Origin: Cymbidium sinense
Lineage: Eukaryota; Streptophyta; Magnoliopsida; Asparagales; Orchidaceae
Direction of reading: 5' to 3'
Length of the DNA: 64,000 nucleotides
Assembly: GCA_021442155.1 (NCBI GenBank)
Contig: CM038216.1
Coordinates: 90,941,666 to 91,005,665, forward strand
This document shows, in pieces, positions 12,691 through 24,645 of this stretch. Numbering within the stretch: position 1 is the first letter of the stretch; every line of letters starts with the position of its first letter. The notes beneath the pieces were generated by a model. It searched no databases, was not told the origin of the DNA, and was given only the letters and a program-made list of their open reading frames with translations. Made by a program: the position numbers and the translations under genes.

Positions 12691-14329
12691 AAGGTGTAAG
12701 AAACGGTGGTGTCCTACCCTACTAGTGTGTCACCCCCTTAGTCTTCTTTCTTTGGATGATGTAAGTCTATTATGCTTTCCTTACTTACTTTTCCACTGCA
12801 CACCAATGAGTGCCTTATTATTTTGGTAGGCCTTACTGCATGGCTGGTAAGCTACCTCTTATTAGCTTTATTTAAGAGGATGTGAGTCTGCTACACTATG
12901 TTCTTGGATTAACCTTCATGAATTAATTGGGTCAAATATATTTGAGGTTTAGGATAAGTCCCCTAGCGGCTCCTTCCCTCTTGACTGCTTCAATTCTGAG
13001 TTCAGTTCTTCCCAGGGCTCCCTGCTTAGTAGTCTCTCTAGGTCAGATATCATGTCCCATCGATGATAAACCATCTCTATGATCGGTTCCACTTAGAAAG
13101 TTATAAGCCTACATGCCTTCTTTTCAGATTGATCGTTGCACACCAATGAGCACCTTCGGTTGGTTGGTTGTCACTATGCTGATGGATACACCACTCATAT
13201 CGATGAATACACTTTAGGTTGGTTGATTCTCCACCTTAGGATACACCACTCATGGCAGATGTAAGTCTGCTACACTTTCTCCTTAAGTTAGCCACCGTAC
13301 ACCTATAGGCTTTCTTTTCCAAGGTTTAGGATAACGCCTCTAGTAGCACCTCCCCTGTGGGAACTATATTTAGATCACATCCTTCATGATCCCATTTAGA
13401 CACTACCCGGGTTACTATCAGACTGGATAGTTCCCCTTTCCCAATAACCACCTTGTGGTTGGAGAATTTGTCCTCTAAATGTGCATATTCTCCCGTAGTC
13501 TAGTAAATCTAAGATAGGTCAAGGGCATAGCCCCTTCGGTGTGAACCCTTGCACCAGATCCATGCAAAAGTATAAACAAAATATATAATCACTTGTGGAT
13601 TAGGAGGACACCCATAGGGTACCTTTTCCTAAGCAGGTAGCCTATCATTTAGGCAGTGTCAGCAAAACTCCATATAAAAATCGCATGACTACTCTTGAGT
13701 TGATATAAGTCCTCAGCACATTTACTTAGTAGTCTCCCCTTAGTCGGGTTCTATTTGTAATGCTACCAATAGGTCACCCCAGCAATTATTCCCTACTTTA
13801 GAAGATGTAAGTCTTCGCCTTCTTCCTAGCATATTGCACACCAAAAGACAACCCCATAGATTGGCCATTTCGACCCCACCCTTACTATCTTTAGATTTGT
13901 AAATGCGAGATAGGATAAGTCCAAATAGGCCCTTCTCGGTGGGTCCATCACACCTAACATGGTCCATAAATTTAATCAATCAAATTTGGATCTCACATCG
14001 CCAATGGATATGCCCTCAATTTAAAATCAAACTAAACCAAACAAACCATATCAAATCACATGAAATTAAGATAAAATTAATCCTGAATACTTTTGAGTTG
14101 ACATAAATCTCAGCGGCATTCACTCAGTAGTGGCCCTAGGTCAGGTTTGATTTGTTATGCATCCAACATGTCATCCCGCCAGTTGTTCCTCGCTTTGGAA
14201 GATGTAAGTCTGCTATGCCTTCTTCCTAGGACAGCCGCTGCACATTGAAAGGAAATCCCTTAGGTTGGCTAGCTTTATCCTGCAGCCGATAGACTATCCC
14301 TTTGGTGTTCCTAGCATAGCCCTAGCGGA
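12691..14329 (+). repeat. P-block copy 1 (post-integrase noncoding repeats)
   Basis: Noncoding DNA after the integrase. A phrase like GATGTAAGTCTGCTATGCC-TTCTT-CCTAG followed by GCACACC recurs at irregular spacing (about 12750, 12880, 13260, 13805, 14200). Between occurrences lie AAGTCCCCTAGCGGC and CACTCAGTAGTC variants. It matches 41585-43480 and 58710-59880. It is shortened on the right compared with 41.6-44.0 kb. Tandem repeats in the 3' untranslated region are known for Tat elements. Confidence 0.75.
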
Positions 14330-15134
14330 TCCTTAATTGACACCATAGCACACCCCCAATGATGTTCCTAAAAGCTTACCTTAAATTTGGCCAAATCCCT
14401 TCATCTCAACCTATAAATCAATATTTTTATTAATTTAATTGATACAAACCCTACTACATCATACTATAACAAACTAAAATATGCTAAACAACAAGTAGTA
14501 ATATACAATAGTATGCTTTAATGCATGATGCTACACTATGTTATTGGCATCCTATATTATATTATATTGCATATCACATCACAAGCGATTGCTTAAGATA
14601 AAAAGTCATAAAATTTGTCTAAATAATAAAAAACTATATATTTTAGTCATATCACTTACATATTTTAAATTGAAACAATATATTATGATGCCATGCTCTA
14701 CCTAGTATGAATTGGGCCAAATTCCACCATTTCAAAGTCTAAATCAACATTTTTATAAATAATGGTAATGTTGGAAACCGATCATGATCATAAAATAATA
14801 AAGAGTTTAAAATGGACAAAGTACTATATTATGATATATGATGTTATACTATGCAAAAACATATAATATTTATTTCGAACATAAAATCTTAATTTTTAGA
14901 CTACAAGTGGCATAGCACACCTTTGGTGCTACAACCTAATTCCCACTTCAAATTTAACAAATTTCATCATCTGATTTATTAAATCAATATTTTTATGATT
15001 TATATTAATATAAATTATAGGGCACAATACCTTAATATACTAAAACATTTCAAAACTTCTTATACCATCCAAAAACACTTCACTACAAGCTCAAATATAT
15101 GATGCTATAATATATGGTATTATGATATGATTTA
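14330..15134 (+). repeat. S-block copy 1 (AT-rich satellite, about 240-350 bp monomer)
   Basis: Degenerate tandem monomers, each carrying a version of GCACACC..TTTGG, then TTTGGCCAAATTCCA, then TATAAATCAATATTTTTATGA and TATAATA-rich DNA. Landmarks fall near 14388, 14714 and 14951. About 2.7 monomers are present, compared with about four in the copies at 44.0 and 59.9 kb. Confidence 0.75.
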
Positions 15135-15265
15135 TGGTTAGGGTTTACGGTATTCAAATCTTTAATAGTCAAGGAAAGTCTCTTGAAAACATTTTTTAGT
15201 TACAATAACTATGTTAGGATTAGATAATTCTTTAGATCTACTCCTAATGACATCTTTATTCAAGG
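15135..15265 (+). repeat. Bridge sequence copy 1
   Basis: About 130 bases of unique-looking sequence including CAAATCTTTAATAGTCAAGG and ATGACATCTTTATTCAAGG. The same segment sits at 45495-45645 and 61455-61605, each time between the AT-rich satellite and the telomere-like array. I see no coding or RNA fold in it. Confidence 0.8.
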
Positions 15266-15615
15266 TATAGGGTTAGGATTTAGGGTTAATTTAGAGTTTA
15301 GGGTTTAGGGTTTAGGGTTTAGGGTTTGGGGTTTTTGATTTAGGGTTTAGGGTTGTACATTTTAGGGTTTATGGTTTTAGGGTTTAGGCTTTAGAGTTTC
15401 AGGTTTAGGGTTTTAGGGTTTAAGGTTTAGGGTTTAGGGTTTAGGGTTTAGGGTTTAGGCTTTAGAGTTTAGGGTTTAGGATTTAGTGTTTAGAATTTAG
15501 GGTTTAGTGTTTAGGGTTTACAATTTTTAAGGTTTAAGATTTAGAATTTAGGCTTTAGGGTTTAAGTTTAGGATTTAAGTTGTAGTTTAGGGTTTAGGGT
15601 TTAGGATTTAAGGTT
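15266..15615 (+). repeat. TTTAGGG array
   Basis: Interstitial telomere-like repeats with short runs of perfect TTTAGGG (for example near 15300 and 15430) and many one-base variants. The G-rich strand is plus. Confidence 0.9.
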
Positions 15616-16082
15616 TTTTTTCTAATAGAGAACAAATTTAGTTTCAATATTTCTTCTTTACAATTTCATCAACCAAGTAGCAACCCAAGTTTTCTTAAAC
15701 ACAAGCGACGACATAGATAAAAAATGAGCACCCATAGAGCAAATCAAAACCCCTAGTAGACCGTCTTTCTTATAAAGACACAGTTCCATAAGTAGCATAT
15801 CAAATCATCAGTTCTTTAGTTTCCCCAATTCCCATCAGAACCACCACCACCTCTCGAGTAGCATCGCCATCATATCCCTAATCTCTTCCAACACCACCAC
15901 CATGGTTGTAACCTTCATCGCTCCTCCTACCTCCATAACCACCACTGCTTGACCACCACCTCCATATCCACCAACACCTCTACATCCCCACCACCCGTGA
16001 TAAGCCTTCACCTCCAAAACTAAATCAAGACTGAGCCTAGTTGATGGTGATGTTCCTGTCGTCAAGGTTCTGCCCATTCTTA
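15616..16082 (-). pseudogene. GR-RBP last-exon fragment, copy 2
   Basis: The minus strand starts after CTAAG with GQNLDDRNITIN, then TAG where the family has a conserved Glu codon, then AQS. The glycine-rich tail keeps GGYGGGG and ends in SRGGGGSDGNWGN and TAA, close to the family C-terminus. Small deletions shift the frame in the middle, so an alternative frame stays open by chance. The 3' UTR runs to an A-tract at about 15617 that meets CCTTAAATCC-type repeats. The RRM is absent apart from its last strand. Confidence 0.87.
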
Positions 16083-18269
16083 GGGTTTAGGGTTTAGGGT
16101 TAGTTTAGGGATTATGGTTAGTTTAGGGCTTAGGGTTTGGGGTTTAGGGTTTACGATTGAAGGTTTTAGGGTTTAGTGTTTAGGATTTAGGGTTTAGGGT
16201 TTAAGGATTAGGGTTTAGGGTTTTAGGGTTTATGGTTTAGGGTTTAGAGTTTAGGGTTTAAGGTTTAGAGTTTAGGGTTTTAGAGTTTAGGGTTTAGGGT
16301 TTACAATTTTTTTTAAATTAAGTAAACTGGTAGATTTAGGTTTGTTTAGTTATTTATTTTTTTCTTTTTATCTAGGTTTAATTTTTTTATTTCATTTAGT
16401 TTATTTATTTTAGTTTAGTTTTTTTATATTTTTATTTTTTATATTTAGGTTTATTTTTTAGTTTATTTTTATTTTTATTTTATTTTTTTAGGTTTAGGTT
16501 TTATTTTTTATTTTTAGGTTTAGGTTTATGTTTTTATTTTATTTTTTTAGGTTTAGGTTTTAGGTTTTTATTTTTTCTTTTTATTTTAGGTTTTATTTTT
16601 TACTTTAGGTTTAAGTTTATTTCTAGTTTAATTTTTTATTTAGTTTATGTTTAGGTTTAGATTTAGTTTATTTTAGGTTTAGTTTTTTTTTAGTTTAGGG
16701 TTTAGGTTTTATTTATATTTATTTTTATGTTTTATTTTTAGGTTTATTTTTTAGCTTTAGGTTTTTATTTAGTTTTTATTTTAATTAATTTTAAGTTTTG
16801 GTTTTAATTTATATTATTTTACTTTATTTATATTTTTTATTTTATTTTATTTTTAAGTTTAAGTTTAGGTTTAGGTTTTAGGTTAAGTTATTATTTTATT
16901 TTATTTTTATTTTATTTTATATAGGTTTAGGTTTTTTTATTGATTTTATTTTTAGGTTTTATTTAGTTTATGTTAAGGTTTTTAGGTTTTTAGGGTGTAT
17001 GGTTTAGGGTTTAGGGTATAGGGTTAGGATTTATGATTTAGATTTTAAGGTTTAGTGTATAGGATTTAGGGTTTAGGGTTTTGAGGGTTTAGGGTCATTA
17101 GGGTTTAGGATTTTTGGTTTTAGGGTTTAAGGTTTAGGGTATAGGGTTTAGGGTTTAAGGTTAGGGTTAGGGTTTAGGGTTTAGGGCTTGTTTAAGGTTT
17201 AGGGTTTAGGGTTTAAAATTTAGGGTGAGTTTAGGGTTTAGGGTTTAGAGTTAGAGTTTTTAGAGTTTAGGGTACAAGGTTTAGGGTTTTATGGTTTAGG
17301 GTTTAGGGTTTGGGGTTTATGATTTAGGGTTGTAGGTTTTAGGGTTTAGGGTTTAGGGTTTAGGATTTAGGGTTTAGGGCTTTAGGGTTTAGGGTTTAAG
17401 GTTTAAGGTTTAGGGTTAGTTTAGGGTTTATGGTTTAGGGTTTAGGGTTTAGGGTTTAGGGTTTAGGATTTAGGGTTTAGTGTTTTTTTTAAATTTAGTA
17501 AATTAGTAGGTTTAGTTTTATTTAGTTTATTATTCATTTATTTGAGTTTATTTTAATTTTTTATTTAGTTTTATATTTTATTTTTATTTAGTTTAGTTTA
17601 TTTATTTTAATTTAGGTTTTTTATTTTTATTTATTTCTTAAGTTCAAGTTTATTTTTAGTTGAGTTTTATTTTTATTTTAGTTTAGGATTAAGTTTTATT
17701 TTTTATTTATTGGTTTTGGTTTAGGTTTTTTTTTTTTTTTAGGTTTAGCTTTTAGGTTTTTTATTTTTTGGTTTATTTTAGGTTTTAATTTTAAGTTTAG
17801 GTTTAGGTTTAGGTTTATTTTATATATTTTATATTTATTTTAGGTTTAAATTTGATTTTTAGTTTTGGGTTTAGGTTTTATTATTTATTCTTTTCATGTT
17901 TTTAGGTTTATTTGTCTTAAGTTTTATTTAGTTTTATTTTATTTTATTTAGGGTTTATTTTATTTTTAATTTTGGTTTAGTTTTATTTTATTTAGGTTTC
18001 CTATTTTTTTAGTTTAGTTTAGATTTTTATTTATTTTATTTCAATTTAGTTTTTATTTTTTATTTTATTTTTTTAAGTTTAGGTTTTAGTTTATGTTTTT
18101 ATTTTATTTTATTTTATTTTAGGTTTAGGTTTTTAGCTTTTTAGGGTTTACGAGTTTAGGGTTTTGAGTTTAGGCTTGGTTTAGGGTTTAGGGATTAGGG
18201 TTTGGGGTTTAGGGTTAAGGTTTTAGGTTAAGGGTTTAAATTTTAGTTTAAGGTTTAGGGGGGTTTATT
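16083..18269 (+). repeat. Telomere-like array with boundary motifs
   Basis: TTTAGGG variants, then a boundary motif at about 16315 (AAATTAAGTAAACTGG), a long TTTTATTTTAGG section, TTTAGGG again at 16990-17480, and a second boundary at about 17500. One complete unit between boundaries is about 1.2 kb and has no GR-RBP insert. Confidence 0.88.
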
Positions 18270-18733
18270 TAGCATAGAAAAAATTCATATTCAACATTTT
18301 TTATTTCCAATTCATCAACTAAGTAGCACCTCAAGTTTTCTAAGACATGAGTGACGACATAGATAAAAAATGAGCACCCATAGAACAAATCAAAAGCCAT
18401 AGATAAGTAGAACCATCTTTCTTGTAGAAGACAGTTCCATAAGCAGCAGTCGGATCGTTCTTTAGTTTCTTCCATTCCCATCAAAACCACCCCACCTAGA
18501 GTAGCGGGATATGCCATCATAACCTTGATCTTCCCTCGCCACCACCAGTATCTGAATCACTCCTCCTCCATAACTACCACTGCTTCGACCACCACCTCCA
18601 TATCCACCAACACCTCAAGATCCCCCAACACCATTGCGATAATCATTGCCTCCACCTTCGCCTCCACCGCCAGATCTTGATTTAGCCTAGTTCATGGTGA
18701 TGTTCCTGCCATCAATGCTCTGCCCATTCTCAG
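18270..18733 (-). pseudogene. GR-RBP last-exon fragment, copy 3
   Basis: The minus strand reads GQSIDGRNITMN, TAG at the Glu position, then AKSRSGGGGEGGG and GGYGGGGRSSGSYGG. A frameshift follows. The tail then recovers to a C-terminus FDGNGRN before TAA. About 190 bases of 3' UTR follow, with the phrase TTTTTTATCTATGTCGTC shared by most copies. It is a non-functional fragment and lies near the end of the 17.5-18.85 kb satellite unit. Confidence 0.86.
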
Positions 18734-21700
18734 GATTTAGGGTTTAGGGTTCAGGGCTTTAGGGTTTAGAGTTTAGGGTTTAGCATTGTAGGTTTAAGGT
18801 TTAGGGTTAAGGGTTTATTTTAGGGTTTAGGGTTTAGGATTTAGGGTTTTTATGTTAACTAAACTGGTAGGTTTAGGTTTATCTAGTTTACCATTTATTT
18901 ATTTGAGTTTATTTTATTTTTTTATTTCTATTTACATTTATTTTTTATTTTTATTTTATTTAGTTTATTTATCTTAGGATTATTTATTTTAGTTTAGGTT
19001 TTTTGTTTTAGTTTATTTTTTAGGTTTAAGTTTATTTTTAGTTGAGTTTATTTTATTTATTTTTTAGGTTTAGGTTTTATTTCCTACTTTTAGATTTAGG
19101 TTTAGGTTTTTATTTTATTTTTTAGCTTTAGGTATTAGATTTTTATTTTAGCTTTATTTTTGGGTTTTTTAAAGTTTAGGATTTGTTTTATTTTATTTTA
19201 TTTAGTTTAGGTTTAGGTTTAGGTTTAGGCTTAGTTTATTTTAGGTTTAAGTTTAGGTTTTGTTTATGTTAGTTTAGTTTATTTTAGTTTAGGTCTAGGT
19301 TTAGGTTTATTTTATTTTTATTTTAGGATTAGGTTTAATTTTTTTAGTCTAGGGTTTACATTTTATTTTGTGGTTTATTATTTAGGTTTAGGTTTTTATT
19401 TAGTTTTTATTTTATTATATTTTATATTAGGTTTACTATATTTTTATTTTAGGTTTAGTTTTTATTTTTTTAGTTTTTTATTTTTACTTTAGTTTAAGTT
19501 CAATTTATTTTATTTTAGTTTAGTTTTTATTTTTTATTTTATTTTCTTTTTAGGTTTAGGCTTAGGTTTAGGTTTGGGTTTTAGTTTATCCTTTCATTTT
19601 ATTTTATTTTTTTATTTTATTTTTGTTTAGGTTTTATTTATTTATTTCATTTTTAGGTTTGATTTAGTTTAGGTTTTAGGTTCTTAGGGGGGTTTAAGGT
19701 TTAGGGATTAGGGTTTAGGGTTTAGAGTTGCTGGTTTAGGCTTTCTATTTTTTATTTGTTTTTAATTTTTTAATTTTTAATTTTATTTTTAAATTAAGTA
19801 AACTAGTATGTTAAAGTTTATTTAGTTTATTTTTTATTTATTTTAGTTTTTTATTTTTATTTAGGTTTGTTTTTATTTTTATTTAGTTTAGTTTATTTAT
19901 TTTAGCTTTATTTATTTTAGTTTATTTTTTAGGTTTAGGTTTATTTTTTAACTTAGTTTTATTTTATTTTATTTTTTAGGTTTATGTTTTATTTTATTTT
20001 TAGGTTTAGGTTTAGGTTTTATTTTATTTTTTTTAAGTTTAGATTTTAGGTTTTATTTTAGGACTATTTTTTTATTTTTAGTTTATGTTTAGGTTTATTT
20101 TAGTTTATTTTATTCTATTATTTAGGTTTTAGGTTTAGGTTTAGGCTTTAGTTATTTTAGTTTTGTTTATTTTAGTTTAGGTTAGTTTATTTTATTTTGT
20201 TTATTTTAGGTTTAGGTTTTTTTTAGTTTAAGGTTTAGGTTTTATTTTAGGTTTATTTTTAGGTTTAAGTTTTATTTTATTTTATTTTAGGTTTATTTTC
20301 TGTTATTTTATGTTTAGTTTTATTTGATTTAGGTTTATTTAATTTTTTTTAGTTTTGTTTAGGTTTTTATTTATTTTATTTTAATTTAGTATTTTTTTTA
20401 GGTTTAGGTTTAAGTTTAGGTTTATGTTTAAGTTTGGGTTTTAGTTTAGGTTTTTATTTTATTTTATTTATTTTATTTTATTTAGTTAAAGGTTTTCTAT
20501 TTATTTTATTTTTATATTTTATTTAGTTTAGGTTTAGGTTTTTAGATTGTTAGGGTTTGGGGATTAGGGTTTAGGGTTTAGGGTTGAGGGGCTTTACGAT
20601 TTCGGGTTTAAGGTTGTAGGTTTTTGGGTTTAGGGTTTAGGTTTTAGGGTTTAGGGTTTAGGGTTTAGGGCTGTAGGTTTAGGGTTTAGAGTTTACGATT
20701 TAGGGTTAGTTTTAGGGTTTAGGGTTTAGGATTAGGGTTTTTTCTTTAATTATTATTTATTTATTTATTTTTAAATTAAGTGAACCGGTTTAGGTTTATT
20801 TAGTTTATTTTTTTATTTATTTTGGTTTTGTATTTAGGGTTTTATTTAGTTTAGTTTATTTTTTTTAGGTTTAGGTTTATTTTTAGTGTAGTTTTATTTT
20901 TTTTATTGTTTATGTTTTGATCTTATTTTTTATTTTTAGGTTAAGGTTAAGGTTTTTATTTTATTTTTTAAAGTTTAGGTCTTTATTTTAGGTTTATTTT
21001 TATATTTTATTTATAGTTTATTTTATTTTATTTTATTTAGGTTTAGGTTTAGGTTTAGGTTTTATTTATTTTAGTTTAGTTTATTTTGGTTTAAGTTCCT
21101 TTTTTAGTTTATGGTTTAGGTTTTATTTTTTATTTGTTTTAGGTTTATTATTTAGCTTGAGGTTTTTATTTAGTTTTTATTTTATCATATTTTAGGTTTA
21201 ATTTATTTTTATTTTAGGTTTAGCTTTTATTTTATTTAGGTTTTTTATTTTTTTAGTTTTATTTAGGTTTTTATTTATTTAGTTTTAATTTAGTTTTTCT
21301 TTTATATTACATTTTTTTAAGTTTAGGTTTAGGTTTAGGTTTTAGTTTTAGTTTTATTTTATTTTATTTTAGGTTATTTATTTATTTTATTTTGAGGTTG
21401 TATTTAGTTTAGGGTCAGATTTTGAGGTTTTTTTTGAGTTTAGGGTTTAGGATTTGGGGTTTATTGTTTAGGGTTTAGGGTTTTCATTTTAGGGTTTAGG
21501 GTTTAGAGTTTTAGGGTTTAGGGTTTAAGGTTTAGGGTTTATTATTTTAGGTTTTAGCGTTTAGGGTTTAGGGTTCTGAGTTTATAGTTTAGGTTTTTTA
21601 TTTGTTTTATTTATTTTATTTTTTATTTTTTAATTAAAGTAAACTTATAGGTTTAGGTTTATTTAGTTTATTTTCTATTTGGTTTATTCTATATTTTTAT

Positions 21701-22210
21701 TTAGGTTTATTTTATTTTTATTTAGTTTTATTTATTTATTTTAGGTTTATTTATTTTAATTAATTTTTTTAGGTTTAGCTTTTTTATTTTAATTTTAATT
21801 TAATTTTATTTTAATTTTATTTTTTTGATTTAGGTTATATTTTTTCTTTTTAGGTTTCGGTTTTGGTTTGTATTATATTTTTTTAGGTTTAGGTTTTAGG
21901 TTTTTATTTTAGATTTATTTTTACGTATTATTTTTTAATTTAAGTTTAGATTTGTTTTTAGTTTATTTTATTTTATTTAGTTTAAGTTTAGGTTTATGTT
22001 TAGTCTATTTTAGGTTTAGGTTTAGGTTTTATTTATTTTAGTTTAGTTTATCTTAGTTTGTGTTTATTTTATTTTTATTTTAGGTTTAGGTTTTTTTTAG
22101 TTTAGGGTTCAGGTTTATTTTTTATTTATTTTTAGGTTTTATCTTTAGGTTTTTATTTAGTTTTTATTTTATTTTATTTTTATTTTAGGTTTAGTTTTTA
22201 TTTTGTTTAA
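18734..22210 (+). repeat. Telomere-like array, several units without GR-RBP
   Basis: Boundary motifs recur at about 18855, 19790, 20773 and 21640, giving units of about 0.87-0.98 kb. Each goes from the boundary through T-rich TTTATTTTAG repeats, TTTAGGTTTAGG runs and a short TTTAGGG section. No GR-RBP module is present in these units until the last one. Confidence 0.88.
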
Positions 22211-22570
22211 GTAGCGACGACATAGATAAAAAATGAGCACGCATTGAGAAAATCAAAAACTCTAGATAACTAGAACCGCCTCTTGTAAGGCTTCAGAAGT
22301 AGTAGATAGGATCTGTTCTTTAGTTTCTCAGTCCATCAAACCACCTCGGCTTCTAGTAGTAGGATCCACCATCATATCTCTAATTTCTCCCTCTGTCACC
22401 ACCACGTTGTAACCTCTCGCTCCTCCCTCTATAACCACCATTGTTTAGACCACCACCTCCATATCCACCAACACCTCCAGATCCCCACAACCACTTTGAT
22501 AACCGCCTTTTCACCTCCACGCTAGATCTAGGGGAGGCGGTTGATGGTAATGTTCCTGCCGTCAAGGTTT
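22211..22570 (-). pseudogene. GR-RBP last-exon fragment, copy 4 (3' truncated)
   Basis: The fragment retains NLDGRNITIN, GGYGGGGLNNGGY and a worn C-terminus. The last part of the 3' UTR and the A-tract are missing: similarity stops at about 22211 (TAGCGACGACATAG), directly against T-rich repeat. The Glu-codon region is altered by indels. It is the shortest of the twelve copies. Confidence 0.83.
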
Positions 22571-23167
22571 AGGGTTTAGGGTTTTTTAGGGTTAAGGTTT
22601 AGGTTTTAAAGATTATTTTTTTAAATTAAGTAAACTAGTAGGTTTAGGTTTATTTAGTTTATTTATTATTTATTTTAGTTTATTTTTTTATTTTTATTTA
22701 GGTTTATTTTTTATTTTTATTTTGTTTAGTTTATTTATTTTAGGTTTATTTATTTTAGTTTAGGTTTTTTATTTTAGTTCTTTTTTTGGTTTAGGATAGG
22801 TTAATGTTTATTTTTTCATTTTATTTTATTATATTTTTAGGTTTAGTTTTTATTTTTTATTTTTAGGTTTAGGTTTAGGTTTTTATTTTATTTTATTTTT
22901 GGTTTAAGTTTTAGGTTTTTATTTTAGGTTTATTTTAAGGTTTTTTTAGTTTAGGTTTAGGTTTATTTTTAGTTTATTTTATTTTATTTAGTTTAGGGTT
23001 TAAGTTTTGTTTATTTTAGTTTAGGTTTATGTTTATTTTATTTTGTTTATTTTAGGATTAGGTTTTTTTTTAGTTTAGGGCATATGTTTTATTTTTTATT
23101 TATTTTTAGGTTTTATTTTAGGTTTATTTTTTAGGTTTAGGTATTTTTAGTTTTATTTTATTTAAGG
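22571..23167 (+). repeat. Telomere-like array joined to gag
   Basis: Boundary motif at about 22622 (AAATTAAGTAAACTAGTAGG), then T-rich and TTTAGG repeats. It stops at about 23167, where Tat gag sequence begins inside the gene. The same array/gag join occurs at about 51161. Confidence 0.85.
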
Positions 23168-24645
23168 TTTTGTGCCACCATCCTTCAAGATCTTTGATGG
23201 TAGTGGGAACCCGATAATACATTGCACACTTTAGAGTCTATTGCAACTTGGTGGCGAAACACTCCTCTTCCTTTTCTTTTAGTCTATCAAGTGTTGCATT
23301 TGATTGAATGGAATTGCCCAATTATTGGTGAAGACTTTTTTGAGTTGGAGCACCTCTTCATCAAGAGCTTTCTTTGGAGCTCAAGATAGGGTGATTGTAG
23401 GTGACCTTATTATAGAGAATAGAAACTCAATGAGTCCCTTGATGATTACATTCTCGGGTGTGGTGCCGAGCTTGAAATCTGAACCACAGTCTCCCTCATG
23501 CTTAAGGGCCTTACCATTAAAATATTCATGAAATTAATCAACAAAGGCTAGCCTACATGAGGATGCCAAAGCAGTTTCCCTTTCTCGACCAATCATTTAG
23601 GCCCAAACAGAGCGTGTTTGAGAAGCCGGGGATAGTTGTGTCACGTGAGAGAAGCTGCCAACCAAAGTTCAGTATAAGAGACTACAAGCTCAGCAACCTC
23701 CTTTGCCACCTCCACTTCCACCACCTCGGTCATCATACCAGTCACTGCAGCTGCGACAATGACCATTTCCACCATCTCAACAGCCTACCCAATAGTGGTA
23801 TTCATATTCATCGCTAGGTAGCTACTTTCCACCTACTCTTACCGATATATTCAATAATCTATATTCATTCAAGAGGGAGGTAGTTAGTAAAATCTTTAGG
23901 AATCTCTGAAAGAAACTTGACTTTTAGTTACCAGAGCATAAGAGGCCAGAGGAAGTGGGCAAGAACGATGATCCTATTGCCTACCATCGCATGTTAGGCC
24001 ATGTATTAGAAGATTGTATCACTTTTGGACTAGCTTAAGCGCTACAAGTTGGGAGCCATAGTTATCCCTAAAGAATACTTATTAAAACAACCATCTAGTT
24101 AGAGTAATCCTTGGGATACTTGCAACCCTCTTAAGAGTAAAGAAGGTGAGGATATCTCCTATCCCAAACTTCTAAGAAGATCATTTCTAAGATCAAGAAG
24201 CTTTCCTTACAGTGCAAGTAGCTCAAATCTTCAACACCAAGGAGGTTTACTAGTTGCAAAAGACTACTGGGGAAGGTGGCATTAGCGGTAGCAGCGACTC
24301 ACCATACTTGCACAGGATAGTCGGTAGCATAGTCACCATCAGTCAATCGCATCCACCATTACAGCTACTACCTCTTCTACTAGCTCCTCTTCTACCAACA
24401 TGAGCATTGTATCTATGGGTAAGGGCACTAAATCCTATACTGTGCTTAGTTTACTTTATTTCTATCATGTACCTCCACCCAAAAAAAATAATGAAGAATG
24501 CTGATTCTACTTATATATTGTCTAATTCTGATACTCTTAATTTTATTCCTTTTGAAAGCTCTCCAAGCCTAAATAAAAATAATATCCCTAGTAGTTTCGA
24601 TCCTTTCATTTCTTATTCAGAGTCAGACTATCCTTCTTTGAATTA
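23168..24645 (+). pseudogene. gag: Tat-lineage gag remnant, copy 1
   Basis: Gag forms the retroelement capsid. The remnant starts inside the gene at PPSFKIFDGSGNP and continues in shifting frames with ESIATWW, FFELEHLFIKSFLWSS, a His/Pro-rich linker and the YHRMLGHVLEDC-like zinc-finger relative near 23985. It then becomes Ser/Asp-rich (SYSESDYPSLN) to about 24645. At least one internal deletion of about 60 bases relative to the 51.2 kb copy lies near 23470, and stops are frequent. Lineage assignment rests on the matching pol fragments in the same element family. It cannot make a capsid protein. Confidence 0.75.

Noticed and set aside
15835..16077. Minus-strand open frame beginning MGRTLTTGTSPSTRLSLDL and similar ones at 37424, 48545 and 22380
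   Set aside because: They are out of frame with the GR-RBP text (GQNLDGRNIT) and overlap it; the ATG arises from AATGGGCAG. No homology in that frame.
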